A DNA stretch of 50,243 nucleotides from Chlorobiales bacterium (GTDB taxonomy: Bacteria; Bacteroidota; Chlorobiia; Chlorobiales; Chlorobiaceae), in assembly GCA_022360275.1 (NCBI GenBank), contig JAKSDC010000030.1:1-50243 (forward strand). The letters run 5' to 3'. Numbering within the stretch: position 1 is the first letter of the stretch; every line of letters starts with the position of its first letter. Made by a program: the position numbers and the translations under genes. The notes beneath the pieces were generated by a model. It was given only the letters and a program-made list of their open reading frames with translations. It made no database searches and had not been told where the DNA came from. Below, one piece after another: positions 8,164 to 16,686 of the stretch.

Positions 8164-8206
8164 TAACTCTCTTTCTATCAAAGCATGCGTTATTTCGATA
8201 CTGAAC

Positions 8207-8479
8207 ATGAACATTTACATCGGCAACTTACCTTACAGTATAACTGAAGATGAGCTTCGCGATAAGTTCTCTGAATTCGGTCAAGTAGAGAGAGCGAATA
8301 TTATCAAAGACAAGTTTTCAGGCCGCTCGAAAGGATTCGGGTTTGTTGAAATGCCAAACGATGGAGAAGCACAAAGCGCTATCGACTCATTGAATGACAC
8401 TGATTTTAACGGCCGCTCGATTAAGGTGAACCAGGCAAGGCCGCGCGAAGAGCGCCCCCCTCGCCGGGACAACTACTGA
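8207..8479 (+). CDS. RRM-type RNA-binding protein
   Basis: A 90-residue single RNA-recognition-motif protein with RNP2 IYIGNL (3-8) and RNP1 KGFGFVEM (42-49), the aromatic residues that stack on RNA bases all present, and a short Arg/Pro-rich tail (REERPPRRDNY). It resembles the small cold-regulated RRM proteins of cyanobacteria and other bacteria, which bind single-stranded RNA. The ATG at 8207 is chosen because RRM homology begins at once; an in-frame ATG at 8144 would lie inside the upstream hairpin 2. No clear Shine-Dalgarno is seen. Confidence 0.92.
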   Translation: MNIYIGNLPYSITEDELRDKFSEFGQVERANIIKDKFSGRSKGFGFVEMPNDGEAQSAIDSLNDTDFNGRSIKVNQARPREERPPRRDNY

Positions 8480-8505
8480 TCAGTTATCAAGCAGAAATAT
8501 TACAA

Positions 8506-8537
8506 GGCTGCCTGTGCGATGCCGACAGCCGTTTTTT
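8506..8537 (+). terminator. Probable terminator of the RRM gene
   Basis: GGCTG (8506-8510) pairs with CAGCC (8526-8530), followed by GTTTTTT. The stem is short, but the T-run and the position 27 bases after the stop codon fit an intrinsic terminator. Confidence 0.5.
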
Positions 8538-8592
8538 GACAAGCTCTTTCCCCAGGGCCACAGAAGTCGTGTGCCCTCTGCATGTTCCTTTT

Positions 8593-9054
8593 TTACTCTG
8601 CAGTAACAAGGACGACGGGCTTCTGCATGACCAGGTTATTCGGATACGAAATAATCCGGCCTTCAGCACTGTTTTCTCCATCCACAATTCTGACCGTATC
8701 GCCGATTTTGTAAGGTGCGGAAAAAAATATGATGAATGAAGCTGTGATATTGCTGAGGATGGACCAGTTTGCAAACAGCCCCACACCGATAACAGCAAAC
8801 ATCGACGATAAAATAACAAGAGCAGCCTGAAGATCGATCCCCCAGATAAGCACAAGCGACGTCAACAACGTCGCCACATAAAACACCCTGAAAAACTTCC
8901 TGATATAAAACCACCACTGATCCGGAAAATGTTTTACCTTACCATAGCTTTTAAGGCTTTTTGCCGTCGCGATCTGCAAAAAAGCATAGATAATGAATGC
9001 GACAACGGTAGCGATGATATTGATTGAAAGCTGCGCTTCAAGAATAGTTTCCAT
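8593..9054 (-). CDS. Short MscS-like membrane protein
   Basis: A 153-residue protein with about three membrane helices (residues about 10-28, 52-72, 76-108) followed by a small beta domain. The segment FAVIGVGLFANWSILSNITASFIIFFSAPYKIGDTVRI (about 85-122) matches the pore helix and start of the beta domain of MscS mechanosensitive channels. After VDGENSAEGRI the usual strand pair of the beta domain appears skipped: the sequence goes straight to YPNNLVMQKPVVL, the part normally found about 15-20 residues later, and the large C-terminal domain is absent. It may be a naturally small channel or a shortened relic. No nearby gene gives a functional clue. Confidence 0.75.
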   Translation of the reverse strand: METILEAQLSINIIATVVAFIIYAFLQIATAKSLKSYGKVKHFPDQWWFYIRKFFRVFYVATLLTSLVLIWGIDLQAALVILSSMFAVIGVGLFANWSILSNITASFIIFFSAPYKIGDTVRIVDGENSAEGRIISYPNNLVMQKPVVLVTAE

Positions 9055-9152
9055 GGCTGCATAAAAAAAGCAACTGAGAGTATCTCCGCTTGCGGGCTCT
9101 CAGCTGCCGACAGTTGATAAAAGTTTTCGGACGAAACAGGCCACTCTCCTGT

Positions 9153-9647
9153 TCACTTCTTCAGGATTACCCCAAGATCTTTCAGAAGTGCCTGGAGATC
9201 TTCTTCATGCTCAACCTCATCCTCGAGGATCTGTACGGCAATATTGTATGTAACCGGATCTTTCAGCCCTATCTCCTCAATAATGCTGTTATAGGTTGAT
9301 ATGGCGCACTGTTCTCCGGATATGTTTTGTTTGAGAATTTTTTCTACAAACGGGTTTTTAGGGGCGTCATATCCGCAGTTTGTCCACTCAAACCATTGCT
9401 TCGGGGTTGTCAACGGTGTCCCGCCAAGCTGTATGATACGATTGCTGACCATATCGGCATGGCGGAGTTCATCGGCTGCATGCTGCATCAGCTCGGCAAT
9501 GACCGCGTCTTTCATCGGCCCTTCAACAACCTTTGCTCCGATCCAGTACTGGTAGTACGCAAGCCACTCATCGGCAAACACCTTGTTCAGCAGTTCAAGC
9601 ACACGGTCAAGATGCTTTCCTACAATTTCACGACCTCTGGTTCCCAT
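9153..9647 (-). CDS. Ferritin-like diiron protein (DpsL/bacterioferritin-related)
   Basis: A 164-residue four-helix protein with a full set of di-metal ligands in the expected order: E27, E60xxH63 (ADELRHADM), E112 and E144xxH147 (EDEVEHEED). Such proteins oxidise Fe(II) and store iron or detoxify peroxide. The segment CGYDAPKNPF between helices is typical of the Dps-like/bacterioferritin-like group sometimes annotated as ferritin Dps family. It lacks the N-terminal Met used for heme binding in a recognisable context, so heme is uncertain. The start at 9647 has a strong ribosome site, AAGGAGG at 9654-9660. It stands 64 bases downstream of the epimerase gene on the same strand. Confidence 0.85.
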   Translation of the reverse strand: MGTRGREIVGKHLDRVLELLNKVFADEWLAYYQYWIGAKVVEGPMKDAVIAELMQHAADELRHADMVSNRIIQLGGTPLTTPKQWFEWTNCGYDAPKNPFVEKILKQNISGEQCAISTYNSIIEEIGLKDPVTYNIAVQILEDEVEHEEDLQALLKDLGVILKK

Positions 9648-9653
9648 AAAAAT

Positions 9654-9660
9654 CCTCCTT
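9654..9660 (-). promoter_or_regulatory. Strong Shine-Dalgarno of the ferritin-like gene
   Basis: AAGGAGG followed by an A/T spacer and the ATG at 9647; nearly the same leader as the one before the protease start at 5664. Confidence 0.65.
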
Positions 9661-9711
9661 TTTGCCTATTGTTGTTTTTTTAAGCGGTTTTTGAAACACT
9701 CAGTTCGGGCA

Positions 9712-10650
9712 TTACTTGTTATGCTCCACCAAATCCCCCAATGCTTCACGAAGAGAAGGATGTGCAAAACGGTAACTGTGGTCATTAAGAAACGTAGGGA
9801 TCACTTTCTGTCCCTTTGTAGCGTATTCGGAGCCTTCGCCCATAAGAATCTGCAGGGCGAATTTAGGGACCGGGACCAGAGAAGGTCTTGACAATATGGC
9901 ACCGAGATTCTCAGCAAACTCTTTCATGGAAACAGGGCGGGGGCTGACGAGGTTTATCGGGCCTTTATAAGAGGGATCCTCTATTGCTTTGCGAATAACT
10001 GCAACCTCATCGTCGATATGAATCCAGGAAATACACTGGTTTCCGGAACCAACCGGACCGCCAAGGAAGAGGTTGAAAGGCAGCAGCATCTGCTGGAGCA
10101 TGCCCCCCCTCGTAGAAAGCACGATGCCCGTTCTCAAGAGCACCAGCCGCACCTCATCGGAAACACCACCGGCAGCTTTTTCCCAGTCAATACAGATCTT
10201 TGCCAGAAAATCATCGCCTGCCGCTGCTTTTTCATCCAGCTCATCTGTGTCACTGCATTGCTTAAAAGCACCATAATAACCAATTGCCGATGCCGAGATA
10301 AAAACACCGGGTTTTTTCTCAGCATCCTGAATGGCTTTGACAAGATTCTTTGTCCCGACAACCCGCGAGTTGTAACTCTCGACCTTGTGCTCCTCTGTCC
10401 AACGGCCTTCGAGCAGGGGTTTGCCGGCGAGATGCACGACCGCTTTCGCCCCGCTGATATATTCCGTCCATTCTCCTTCGGCGCTGCTATAATTCCAGGC
10501 AGCGTAAGCCGCTGCATCAGGTGTTTTAGACGACGCACTTTTAGGGGAACGTGAAAACACCACAACCTTTTCACCTTCCGCAATCAACTGATGTGCAAGC
10601 TCTGAACCAATTACTCCCGTCGCACCGGTAATGACAACATGACCTTCCAT
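9712..10650 (-). CDS. TIGR01777-family NAD(P)-dependent epimerase (YfcH-like)
   Basis: A 312-residue extended short-chain dehydrogenase. It starts with the dinucleotide-binding GATGVIGSELA (about 8-18) and continues with VVHLAGKPLLEGRW, the family signature. SASAIGYYG (118-126) carries the YxxxK-type region in modified form, and ISWIHIDDEV precedes the C-terminal DUF1731 domain ending FLNDHSYRFAHPSLREALGD. Proteins of this family (YfcH, SDR39U1) are widespread; the physiological substrate is not established. A cytosolic oxidoreductase or epimerase on a sugar-nucleotide-like substrate is the usual inference. Confidence 0.88.
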   Translation of the reverse strand: MEGHVVITGATGVIGSELAHQLIAEGEKVVVFSRSPKSASSKTPDAAAYAAWNYSSAEGEWTEYISGAKAVVHLAGKPLLEGRWTEEHKVESYNSRVVGTKNLVKAIQDAEKKPGVFISASAIGYYGAFKQCSDTDELDEKAAAGDDFLAKICIDWEKAAGGVSDEVRLVLLRTGIVLSTRGGMLQQMLLPFNLFLGGPVGSGNQCISWIHIDDEVAVIRKAIEDPSYKGPINLVSPRPVSMKEFAENLGAILSRPSLVPVPKFALQILMGEGSEYATKGQKVIPTFLNDHSYRFAHPSLREALGDLVEHNK

Positions 10651-10801
10651 GGCGAACCTCGGTTTTTTCGGTGATGAAAATCCTTAAGACATGTATCTAC
10701 CTGTACTTATTCACCAACCTTCATGTCAGGATAATAATTCCCGGACACAGGTGACAAATCAAACGTCAAAAGTAAAAACTCAAAAAGGAAGGACTTCTCT
10801 G

Positions 10802-12646
10802 TCACTCCACCGTTACCGATTTAGCGAGGTTTCGCGGGCGGTCGACATTACACCCTCTCAAGGTTGCTATGTGATAGGCGAGAAGCTGCAACGGAATAAC
10901 CGAGAGCAGCGGTGTTACGGGCGCCGATGCTGCCGGAATATAAATGACATGATCAGCGAGCCTGTCGATCTCGTCGTCACCCTCGTTGGCAATTGCGATC
11001 ACCCTCCCTTTACGGCTCCTGACTTCTTCAATATTGCTCAGCACCTTGGCATAAGAGTTGTCCCGTGTTGCGATAAAAATAACCGGCATGTCCTCGTCTA
11101 TAAGCGCGATAGGCCCATGCTTCATTTCCGCGGCCGGATACCCCTCGGCATGGATGTAGGAAATCTCCTTGAGCTTCAGGGCTCCTTCAAGCGCGACAGG
11201 GAAATTATAGCCTCGGCCAAGATAAAGAAAGTTTCGTGCATCCCTGTAACCTTCTGCAATCTCAAGGATGAAATCATTCTGTTTCAGGATCCGCTCCACC
11301 TTTTCCGGCACCTTGCCGAGGTCTTTCAGATAGAGCTTGATCTCGTCGCGGGACATGGTTCTCCCCTGGCTGAGCATCAGCGCCAAAAGATAGAGTGCGG
11401 TAACCTGCGCGGTAAATGCCTTGGTTGAAGCAACGCCGATTTCGGGCCCTGCATGGGTATAAATACCGCAAAGCGTTTCACGGGCAATGGTCGAGCCGAC
11501 AACATTACAGATCCCCATCACAAGAGCACCCTTTTCCCTGGCAAGGCGCAGTGCAGCAAGTGTGTCTGCAGTTTCGCCGGACTGTGAGATAACGATTACC
11601 ACATCGTCTTTGGTAACCACCGGGTTGCGGTAACGAAACTCCGAGGCGTAATCAACCTCGACAGGAATCCTGGCGAACTCCTCAATCAGATATTCTCCAA
11701 TCAACCCGGCATGCCAGCTTGTCCCGCATGCGCAGATAATGACCCTGCTGGACAACTTGAGACGATCGAGATAATCTTCTATGCCGCCAAGGCGTACCTG
11801 ACCTTTTTCAAGCCTTACACGCCCCCGCATGACATCCTGAAGCACTGTTGGCTGCTCGAAAATTTCCTTGAGCATGAAATGCTCGAACCCGCCTTTTTCT
11901 ATCTCGGCAAGCTCGAAATCAAGCTCGCTCACATGTTTTTCCCGGGCGATATTCTCGATGGTCTTGATGATGTAGCCTTCTCGCGAAACAACCGCCATTT
12001 CACCGTCCGAAAGGTAGATGACCTTTTTAGTATGTTCAACAATCGGAGCAGCATCGGAAGCCACAAAATATTCCCCGTCTCCTATGCCGATAACCAGCGG
12101 ACTCCCTTTTCGGGCAACGACAATCTTATCCGGCTCCCTGTCTGAAATAATGCACAACCCGTAAGCTCCTTCCACGTGGTAAAGCGCAGAGCGCACAGCA
12201 GCCTCCAATCCCATATCGGGATTGTCAGCCCAAACACTGTCGATAAGGTGCACGAGGACCTCGGAATCGGTATCACTTTCAAATTGAAAACCTTTGGACA
12301 GCAGCTCTTTTTTAATCGCCGAATAGTTTTCGATAATCCCGTTGTGAATAAGCGCAATCCAGCCGTCGCCGCTCAGATGCGGATGGGCGTTGCGGTCGCT
12401 CGGATCGCCGTGGGTTGCCCAGCGGGTGTGACCTATGCCAAGCGTGGCGCCTTCGAGGGAATGATCTGTGTTATCGAGCGCATCTTTAAGCTTGCCGACG
12501 CTTCCTTTCTGTTTATGCACAAACAAACCGCCGTTGAGAACGGCAATTCCCGCAGAGTCGTATCCGCGGTATTCAAGACGCTGCAGACCGTTCAACAGAA
12601 CTTCGGTCACATCTTTCGAACCAATGTATCCAACTATTCCACACAT
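10802..12646 (-). CDS. glmS: Glutamine-fructose-6-phosphate aminotransferase (isomerizing)
   Basis: A 614-residue enzyme making glucosamine-6-phosphate from fructose-6-phosphate and glutamine, the first step to peptidoglycan and lipid A amino sugars. The N terminus MCGIVGYIG exposes Cys2, the glutaminase nucleophile, with RLEYRGYDSAGIAV and GHTRWATHG following. Two SIS sugar-isomerase domains occupy about 290-600 (SRVIICACGTSWHAG, ISQSGETADTLAALR, GRGYNFPVALEGALKLKE). The C-terminal PRNLAKSVTVE is the invariant family end. Full length, with no riboswitch of the glmS ribozyme type recognised upstream. Leftward, 81 bases after pyrF. Confidence 0.97.
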   Translation of the reverse strand: MCGIVGYIGSKDVTEVLLNGLQRLEYRGYDSAGIAVLNGGLFVHKQKGSVGKLKDALDNTDHSLEGATLGIGHTRWATHGDPSDRNAHPHLSGDGWIALIHNGIIENYSAIKKELLSKGFQFESDTDSEVLVHLIDSVWADNPDMGLEAAVRSALYHVEGAYGLCIISDREPDKIVVARKGSPLVIGIGDGEYFVASDAAPIVEHTKKVIYLSDGEMAVVSREGYIIKTIENIAREKHVSELDFELAEIEKGGFEHFMLKEIFEQPTVLQDVMRGRVRLEKGQVRLGGIEDYLDRLKLSSRVIICACGTSWHAGLIGEYLIEEFARIPVEVDYASEFRYRNPVVTKDDVVIVISQSGETADTLAALRLAREKGALVMGICNVVGSTIARETLCGIYTHAGPEIGVASTKAFTAQVTALYLLALMLSQGRTMSRDEIKLYLKDLGKVPEKVERILKQNDFILEIAEGYRDARNFLYLGRGYNFPVALEGALKLKEISYIHAEGYPAAEMKHGPIALIDEDMPVIFIATRDNSYAKVLSNIEEVRSRKGRVIAIANEGDDEIDRLADHVIYIPAASAPVTPLLSVIPLQLLAYHIATLRGCNVDRPRNLAKSVTVE

Positions 12647-12727
12647 GAAAAGTAACGTTTAGAACGACATCGCGTCTCGGTTGGAGGGGGAATGTGTTTC
12701 AGTACCGGTTAGTATACAAAAACCTGC

Positions 12728-13552
12728 TCAAAAAACACTCTGCATTTCATCATGAAGCATTGCCGCTTTCATGCTCACAGCATCTTCGAACGTTTCGAGA
12801 GAATCAAAGCTTCCTTCAGGATAAATGATTCCTCTGCTGACGTTTATAAGCGCCGACTGGCTGTTTGCATCCGCACCGAGTGCTGCCGACTCATGGAGAG
12901 AACCGCCCTGTGCGCCGACACCGGGAATAAGAAAAAACAACTCCGGTGCCACTCTGCGGATATCGCTGAGTTGACCGCCTTTCGTCGCTCCCACGACAAT
13001 ACCTGCATTGTCGTTCCGTTCCCACTCCAGCACTTTTCCGAGAACGGTTTCATACAGCGTTGCACCTGACTGAAACTGCTGCTCCTCAAAATCGGCGGAT
13101 CCGGGGTTTGAGGTCAGGCAGAGCACAAAAATCAGTTTCTGGTCATATGCGAAAAAAGGCTCGAGTGAATCGGTTCCCATATATGGCGCTACCGTCAAGG
13201 CATCGAAGCCCCAGTGATCGAAAAAAGCCTCCGCATATTTTTTACTGGTATTGCCGATATCAGCACGTTTTGCGTCAGCAATTGAAAGGCTCTCACAAGG
13301 AAGATTTTCCAGGGTTTCCTGCATATCCCGCATCCCTTCAAGCCCTCGTGCCTCATAAAAAGCCGTATTGATCTTGTATGCCACAGCGTGCTCCCTTGTG
13401 GCCCTTATAACAGCTCGGTTAAATTCGAGAACAGGCCGTTCCATTCCATGGAAAACTTGCGGGATTTTTTCTGGATCGCTGTCAAGACCGACGCACAACA
13501 AGGAACTCTTGGCTGAAATCTGCTCATTGACCTTGTTTCTCGCTGCATTCAT
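12728..13552 (-). CDS. pyrF: Orotidine 5'-phosphate decarboxylase (type 2)
   Basis: A 274-residue TIM-barrel enzyme decarboxylating OMP to UMP in pyrimidine synthesis. LCVGLDSDPEKIP (19-31) is the type 2 start, and the catalytic cluster DAKRADIGNTS (93-103, Lys95) is intact. The phosphate-binding end IPGVGAQGG and a final VSRGIIYP are present. The length, larger than the about 230 residues of type 1 enzymes, agrees with the type 2 family. Divergent from ftsH across 262 bases that hold the promoters for both. Confidence 0.95.
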   Translation of the reverse strand: MNAARNKVNEQISAKSSLLCVGLDSDPEKIPQVFHGMERPVLEFNRAVIRATREHAVAYKINTAFYEARGLEGMRDMQETLENLPCESLSIADAKRADIGNTSKKYAEAFFDHWGFDALTVAPYMGTDSLEPFFAYDQKLIFVLCLTSNPGSADFEEQQFQSGATLYETVLGKVLEWERNDNAGIVVGATKGGQLSDIRRVAPELFFLIPGVGAQGGSLHESAALGADANSQSALINVSRGIIYPEGSFDSLETFEDAVSMKAAMLHDEMQSVF

Positions 13553-13814
13553 GGATATATTCGTAACTTTTATTCAACGGCATGATGTAACAGAAAATCT
13601 TTCCTGCTCTTCCTGCATTGCAAATCTATCTAAACAATAGCGGGCAAAAATACAAACAGGATGAAATCATCCACACGTCAGGAATGGCATTTGGGTTCCA
13701 GAAACTTATTAAGACCCCTGAGCATTAAAGCTATGTTTTCATAATCCGGGTTCAATGCTGTTATTTTATAATACTATGGAAATTGAACATACTTGCAACC
13801 TCTTTTACGAATAG
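13553..13814. promoter_or_regulatory. Divergent pyrF-ftsH intergenic region
   Basis: 262 bases between two divergent starts. A perfect TATAAT at 13767-13772, about 45 bases before the ftsH ATG, is a plausible -10 for ftsH; no matching -35 is obvious. No gene-like frame. Confidence 0.45.
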
Positions 13815-15899
13815 ATGTCAAACAACCTTTTCAAGCCACAGAATCCATATAAAAACGAACCTGAGAACAACGACAAAAAACCGAAATTCTCGCTGGTTTA
13901 CTATATCGTTATTGTACTGATACTTATCGGCCTGCAACTTGCATTCTTCTGGTCCGGCTCCTCCGAGGAAATCGCCTACAGTACCTTCCGCAAATACATA
14001 GAAGAAAACAAGATCGAATCGGTAAAAATCGCACCCGAACGCATTTATGTGCGCCTGAAACCCGGAGTGGTTCCTGCCGGGAGCGCCAAGGGCGAAAGCG
14101 ACGGTTCCGGCTCAATTTTTACCGGCTCCTCTTCCGAGTCCAGGGAAGTCTATGTTGTTCCTGTAAGGGACGAAGACCTTGTCGAGCTTCTTGAAACAAA
14201 AAGAATCAGTTACCAGGGAATCCCCGGCAACACCTGGATCGGAGAGATGCTGCAGTGGGTACTGCCTTTTGCTTTACTGATCGGTATTTACTTTTTCGTG
14301 TTCCGCCGTCTGGGTGGACCGGGCTCACAGTTTATGAACATCAGCAAAAACAAGGCTGCCCTTTACGAGAATCTCGACGAACACACCCGGATAACCTTCA
14401 AGGATGTCGCGGGACTCGACGAAGCCAAGGCAGAGGTCATGGAGGTCGTGGATTTTCTCAAAGACCCGAAAAAATATACCAAACTCGGAGGCAAGCTGCC
14501 GAAAGGCGTCCTGCTCGTAGGCCCTCCCGGAACAGGCAAAACCCTCCTTGCGAAGGCTGTTGCAGGTGAGGCCGATGTCCCGTTTTTCAGCATCAGCGGT
14601 TCGGATTTTGTAGAAATGTTTGTCGGTGTTGGCGCCGCACGCGTCCGTGACCTTTTCCGTCAGGCAAAAGAAAAAGCCCCCTGTATTATCTTTATCGATG
14701 AGATTGACGCCGTCGGCCGGAGCCGAGGCAAAGGAATGATGATGGGAGCCAATGACGAACGTGAAAACACCCTTAACCAGCTTCTGGTGGAAATGGATGG
14801 TTTTGCAACCGACAAAGGGGTCATTCTCATGGCTGCAACCAACCGGCCGGACGTGCTGGATAACGCCTTGCTCCGCCCCGGAAGATTCGATCGCCAGATT
14901 ATGGTTGACAAACCGGATCAGAAAGGACGTATCGACACTTTCAGGGTTCACACCAAGACTCTCTCTCTTTCACCCGATGTTAACCTCAAAGTGCTGGCTT
15001 CACAGACACCGGGCTTTGCTGGAGCGGAAATAGCCAACGCTGCCAACGAGGCGGCTCTGCTTGCATCGCGAAGAGGCAAGCAGAGCATTGAAATGAAAGA
15101 TTTCGAAGACGCAATCGAACGTGTCGTTGCCGGGCTGGAGAAAAAGAACAAGGTGATCAACCCGAAAGAAAAGAAGGTTGTCGCTTATCACGAATCGGGA
15201 CATGCCATTATCAGTTGGATGATGGCGGAAAATGATGCTGTCCAGAAAATCTCCATTGTACCCCGCGGTATGAGTGCACTGGGATACACGATGAACCTTC
15301 CTCTTGAAGACCGCTACCTGATGACAAAGCAAGAGCTCTTTTCCCGTATCTGCGGTCTGCTTGGCGGAAGAATTGCCGAAGAGCTCACCTTTGACGAGAT
15401 TTCGACAGGAGCTCAAAACGACCTGGAAAAAGTCACTGAAATTGCCTATAACATGGTTGTGGTCTATGGCATGAGCGAAAAGCTTGGCAACGTCTCCTAC
15501 TTCGAAAGCAACAACCCTTACTACGGCGGCCCCGGTGTAGACAAGAAATACAGCGAGCACACCGCACGCCTCATCGACGAAGAGGTCCATTCGATCATCG
15601 ATCAGGCGCAGCAGCAGGTTCGGGAAATACTTACCGAAAACCGGGACAAGCTTGAACTGCTTGCGCAGGAGCTGCTCGATAAGGAAGTGCTCCATTATTG
15701 CAAAATCGAGGAAATTCTCGGTAAAAGACCGGCCGGAAACTCTTTCCACAGTATGGCCCATGATTGTGGCGACAACGTAACCGATCCTGATGAACACTCC
15801 GGTCAGAACGGGAAACAAACCGTCGACGAAGATGAGCTTCGTTCCCTTGAAGCTGCAGTTGAAAAGATCAGGCAGAGCAAAAACCCAGGGGAAAGCTGA
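13815..15899 (+). CDS. ftsH: ATP-dependent zinc metalloprotease FtsH
   Basis: A 694-residue membrane-anchored AAA+ protease. Two transmembrane helices (about 26-46 and 150-168) flank a periplasmic loop that includes a Ser/Gly-rich insertion. The AAA domain has Walker A GPPGTGKT (236-243), Walker B IIFIDEIDAVGRSRG and the second region of homology ATNRPDVLDNALLRPGRFDR. The protease domain has HESGH (459-463) for zinc. It degrades unassembled membrane proteins and regulatory factors. The C-terminal tail is longer than the E. coli one (694 against about 644 residues) and acidic. acyP follows 46 bases later. Confidence 0.97.
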   Translation: MSNNLFKPQNPYKNEPENNDKKPKFSLVYYIVIVLILIGLQLAFFWSGSSEEIAYSTFRKYIEENKIESVKIAPERIYVRLKPGVVPAGSAKGESDGSGSIFTGSSSESREVYVVPVRDEDLVELLETKRISYQGIPGNTWIGEMLQWVLPFALLIGIYFFVFRRLGGPGSQFMNISKNKAALYENLDEHTRITFKDVAGLDEAKAEVMEVVDFLKDPKKYTKLGGKLPKGVLLVGPPGTGKTLLAKAVAGEADVPFFSISGSDFVEMFVGVGAARVRDLFRQAKEKAPCIIFIDEIDAVGRSRGKGMMMGANDERENTLNQLLVEMDGFATDKGVILMAATNRPDVLDNALLRPGRFDRQIMVDKPDQKGRIDTFRVHTKTLSLSPDVNLKVLASQTPGFAGAEIANAANEAALLASRRGKQSIEMKDFEDAIERVVAGLEKKNKVINPKEKKVVAYHESGHAIISWMMAENDAVQKISIVPRGMSALGYTMNLPLEDRYLMTKQELFSRICGLLGGRIAEELTFDEISTGAQNDLEKVTEIAYNMVVVYGMSEKLGNVSYFESNNPYYGGPGVDKKYSEHTARLIDEEVHSIIDQAQQQVREILTENRDKLELLAQELLDKEVLHYCKIEEILGKRPAGNSFHSMAHDCGDNVTDPDEHSGQNGKQTVDEDELRSLEAAVEKIRQSKNPGES

Positions 15900-15945
15900 G
15901 GAAAGATTTGAATCCAGGAGCCAGAAGTCAGGAGCCAGAAAAACA

Positions 15946-16221
15946 ATGGAAAAACGAGTCCTTGTAACAGTTTACGGTTTGGTTCAGGGTGTCGGCTTCA
16001 GAATGTTTGTCGAGCGCTCAGCTTCCCGCCTTGGATTGAAAGGGTGGGTTAAAAACCAGCCGGATGGCACGGTTCAAATAGATGCACAAGGCCCTGTGGG
16101 ACGGGTCGAAGAGCATCTGAACGACGTAAGGATTGGCCCTCCCGCCTCAAAAATAGCTTCGCTCAGCATTGTTGAACAGCAGCCGGATTACAGTCGAACG
16201 GGTTTTACCATCCTGATGTAA
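15946..16221 (+). CDS. acyP: Acylphosphatase
   Basis: A 91-residue protein with the acylphosphatase fold: VYGLVQGVGFRMFVERSA supplies the phosphate-binding loop and catalytic Arg, and LGLKGWVKNQPDGTVQI supplies the catalytic Asn. It hydrolyses carboxyl-phosphate bonds such as acetyl phosphate. The ATG at 15946 fits the family length; reading further upstream would run into the ftsH frame region. It lies right behind ftsH on the same strand and is likely co-transcribed. A short tandem duplication (15915-15939) containing GGAG lies just upstream and may supply the ribosome site. Confidence 0.93.
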   Translation: MEKRVLVTVYGLVQGVGFRMFVERSASRLGLKGWVKNQPDGTVQIDAQGPVGRVEEHLNDVRIGPPASKIASLSIVEQQPDYSRTGFTILM

Positions 16222-16312
16222 AAGACCTTTATTAAAATTATCATGCGCCTTGATTACTCTGCCAGGCGATTGGAAAAGCTTTCAGCGCTCCGTATGCTTA
16301 AAGGCCTTTTTT
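16220..16312 (+). terminator. Inverted-repeat element after acyP, possible terminator
   Basis: The 12-base arms 16220-16231 and 16299-16310 pair with one mismatch (AAAAGACCTTTA against TAAAGGCCTTTT), the right arm running into a T-run. The 67-base loop contains GGAAAAGCTTTC and GCGCTCCGT, faintly like the centre of the repeats near 5860 and 7985. It may end the ftsH-acyP transcript or be a diverged, shorter relative of those repeats. Confidence 0.45.
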
Positions 16313-16455
16313 ATCTACTTGACAACGCGGCTATAACCAGCAAAGGCAGATCAGAAAGTGGAATGGTAAATGGTTAATAGCAGATGTGTTTCGAAAAGAA
16401 ATCCGGAATGAAAGGCAATCAGAAAATACCGTTACCGGTCTCGGAAGAAAATGTG
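16313..16455. other. Intergenic, no gene seen
   Basis: About 140 bases between the acyP downstream element and the tRNA on the opposite strand. No ribosome site, long frame or strong hairpin was noticed. Confidence 0.5.
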
Positions 16456-16529
16456 TGGGTCCCGAGGGAGTCGAACCCCCGACCTACTGGGTGTAAACCA
16501 GTCGCTCTAACCAACTGAGCTAGAGACCC
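16456..16529 (-). tRNA. tRNA-Val (anticodon UAC)
   Basis: On the minus strand the sequence folds as a cloverleaf. The 7-bp acceptor GGGTCTC/GGGACCC has one G-T pair. The D arm is GCTC...GAGC. The anticodon stem ACTGG/CCAGT encloses loop TTTACAC (anticodon TAC), and the T arm carries TTCGACT. Discriminator A is followed by CAC, so the 3' CCA is not encoded. It reads GTA/GTG-type valine codons. Confidence 0.95.
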
Positions 16530-16686
16530 ATACCAAAGGGACGATAGTATACTATTTTTTCGGTCAAGATCAAAACTTTTTTGCTGAGCCTGGGAAGAGC
16601 ACTCCCCTCCGGAATTTGTAAGCCGTCTTGAAAAAGTATAAATTCAGGCCGGAAATCCTGTGATTTAACGCAATTTCGCCAACATC

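Noticed and set aside
12647..12727. Possible glmS ribozyme upstream of glmS
   Set aside because: Only 81 bases lie between pyrF and glmS, too short for the ribozyme, and no matching core was seen.
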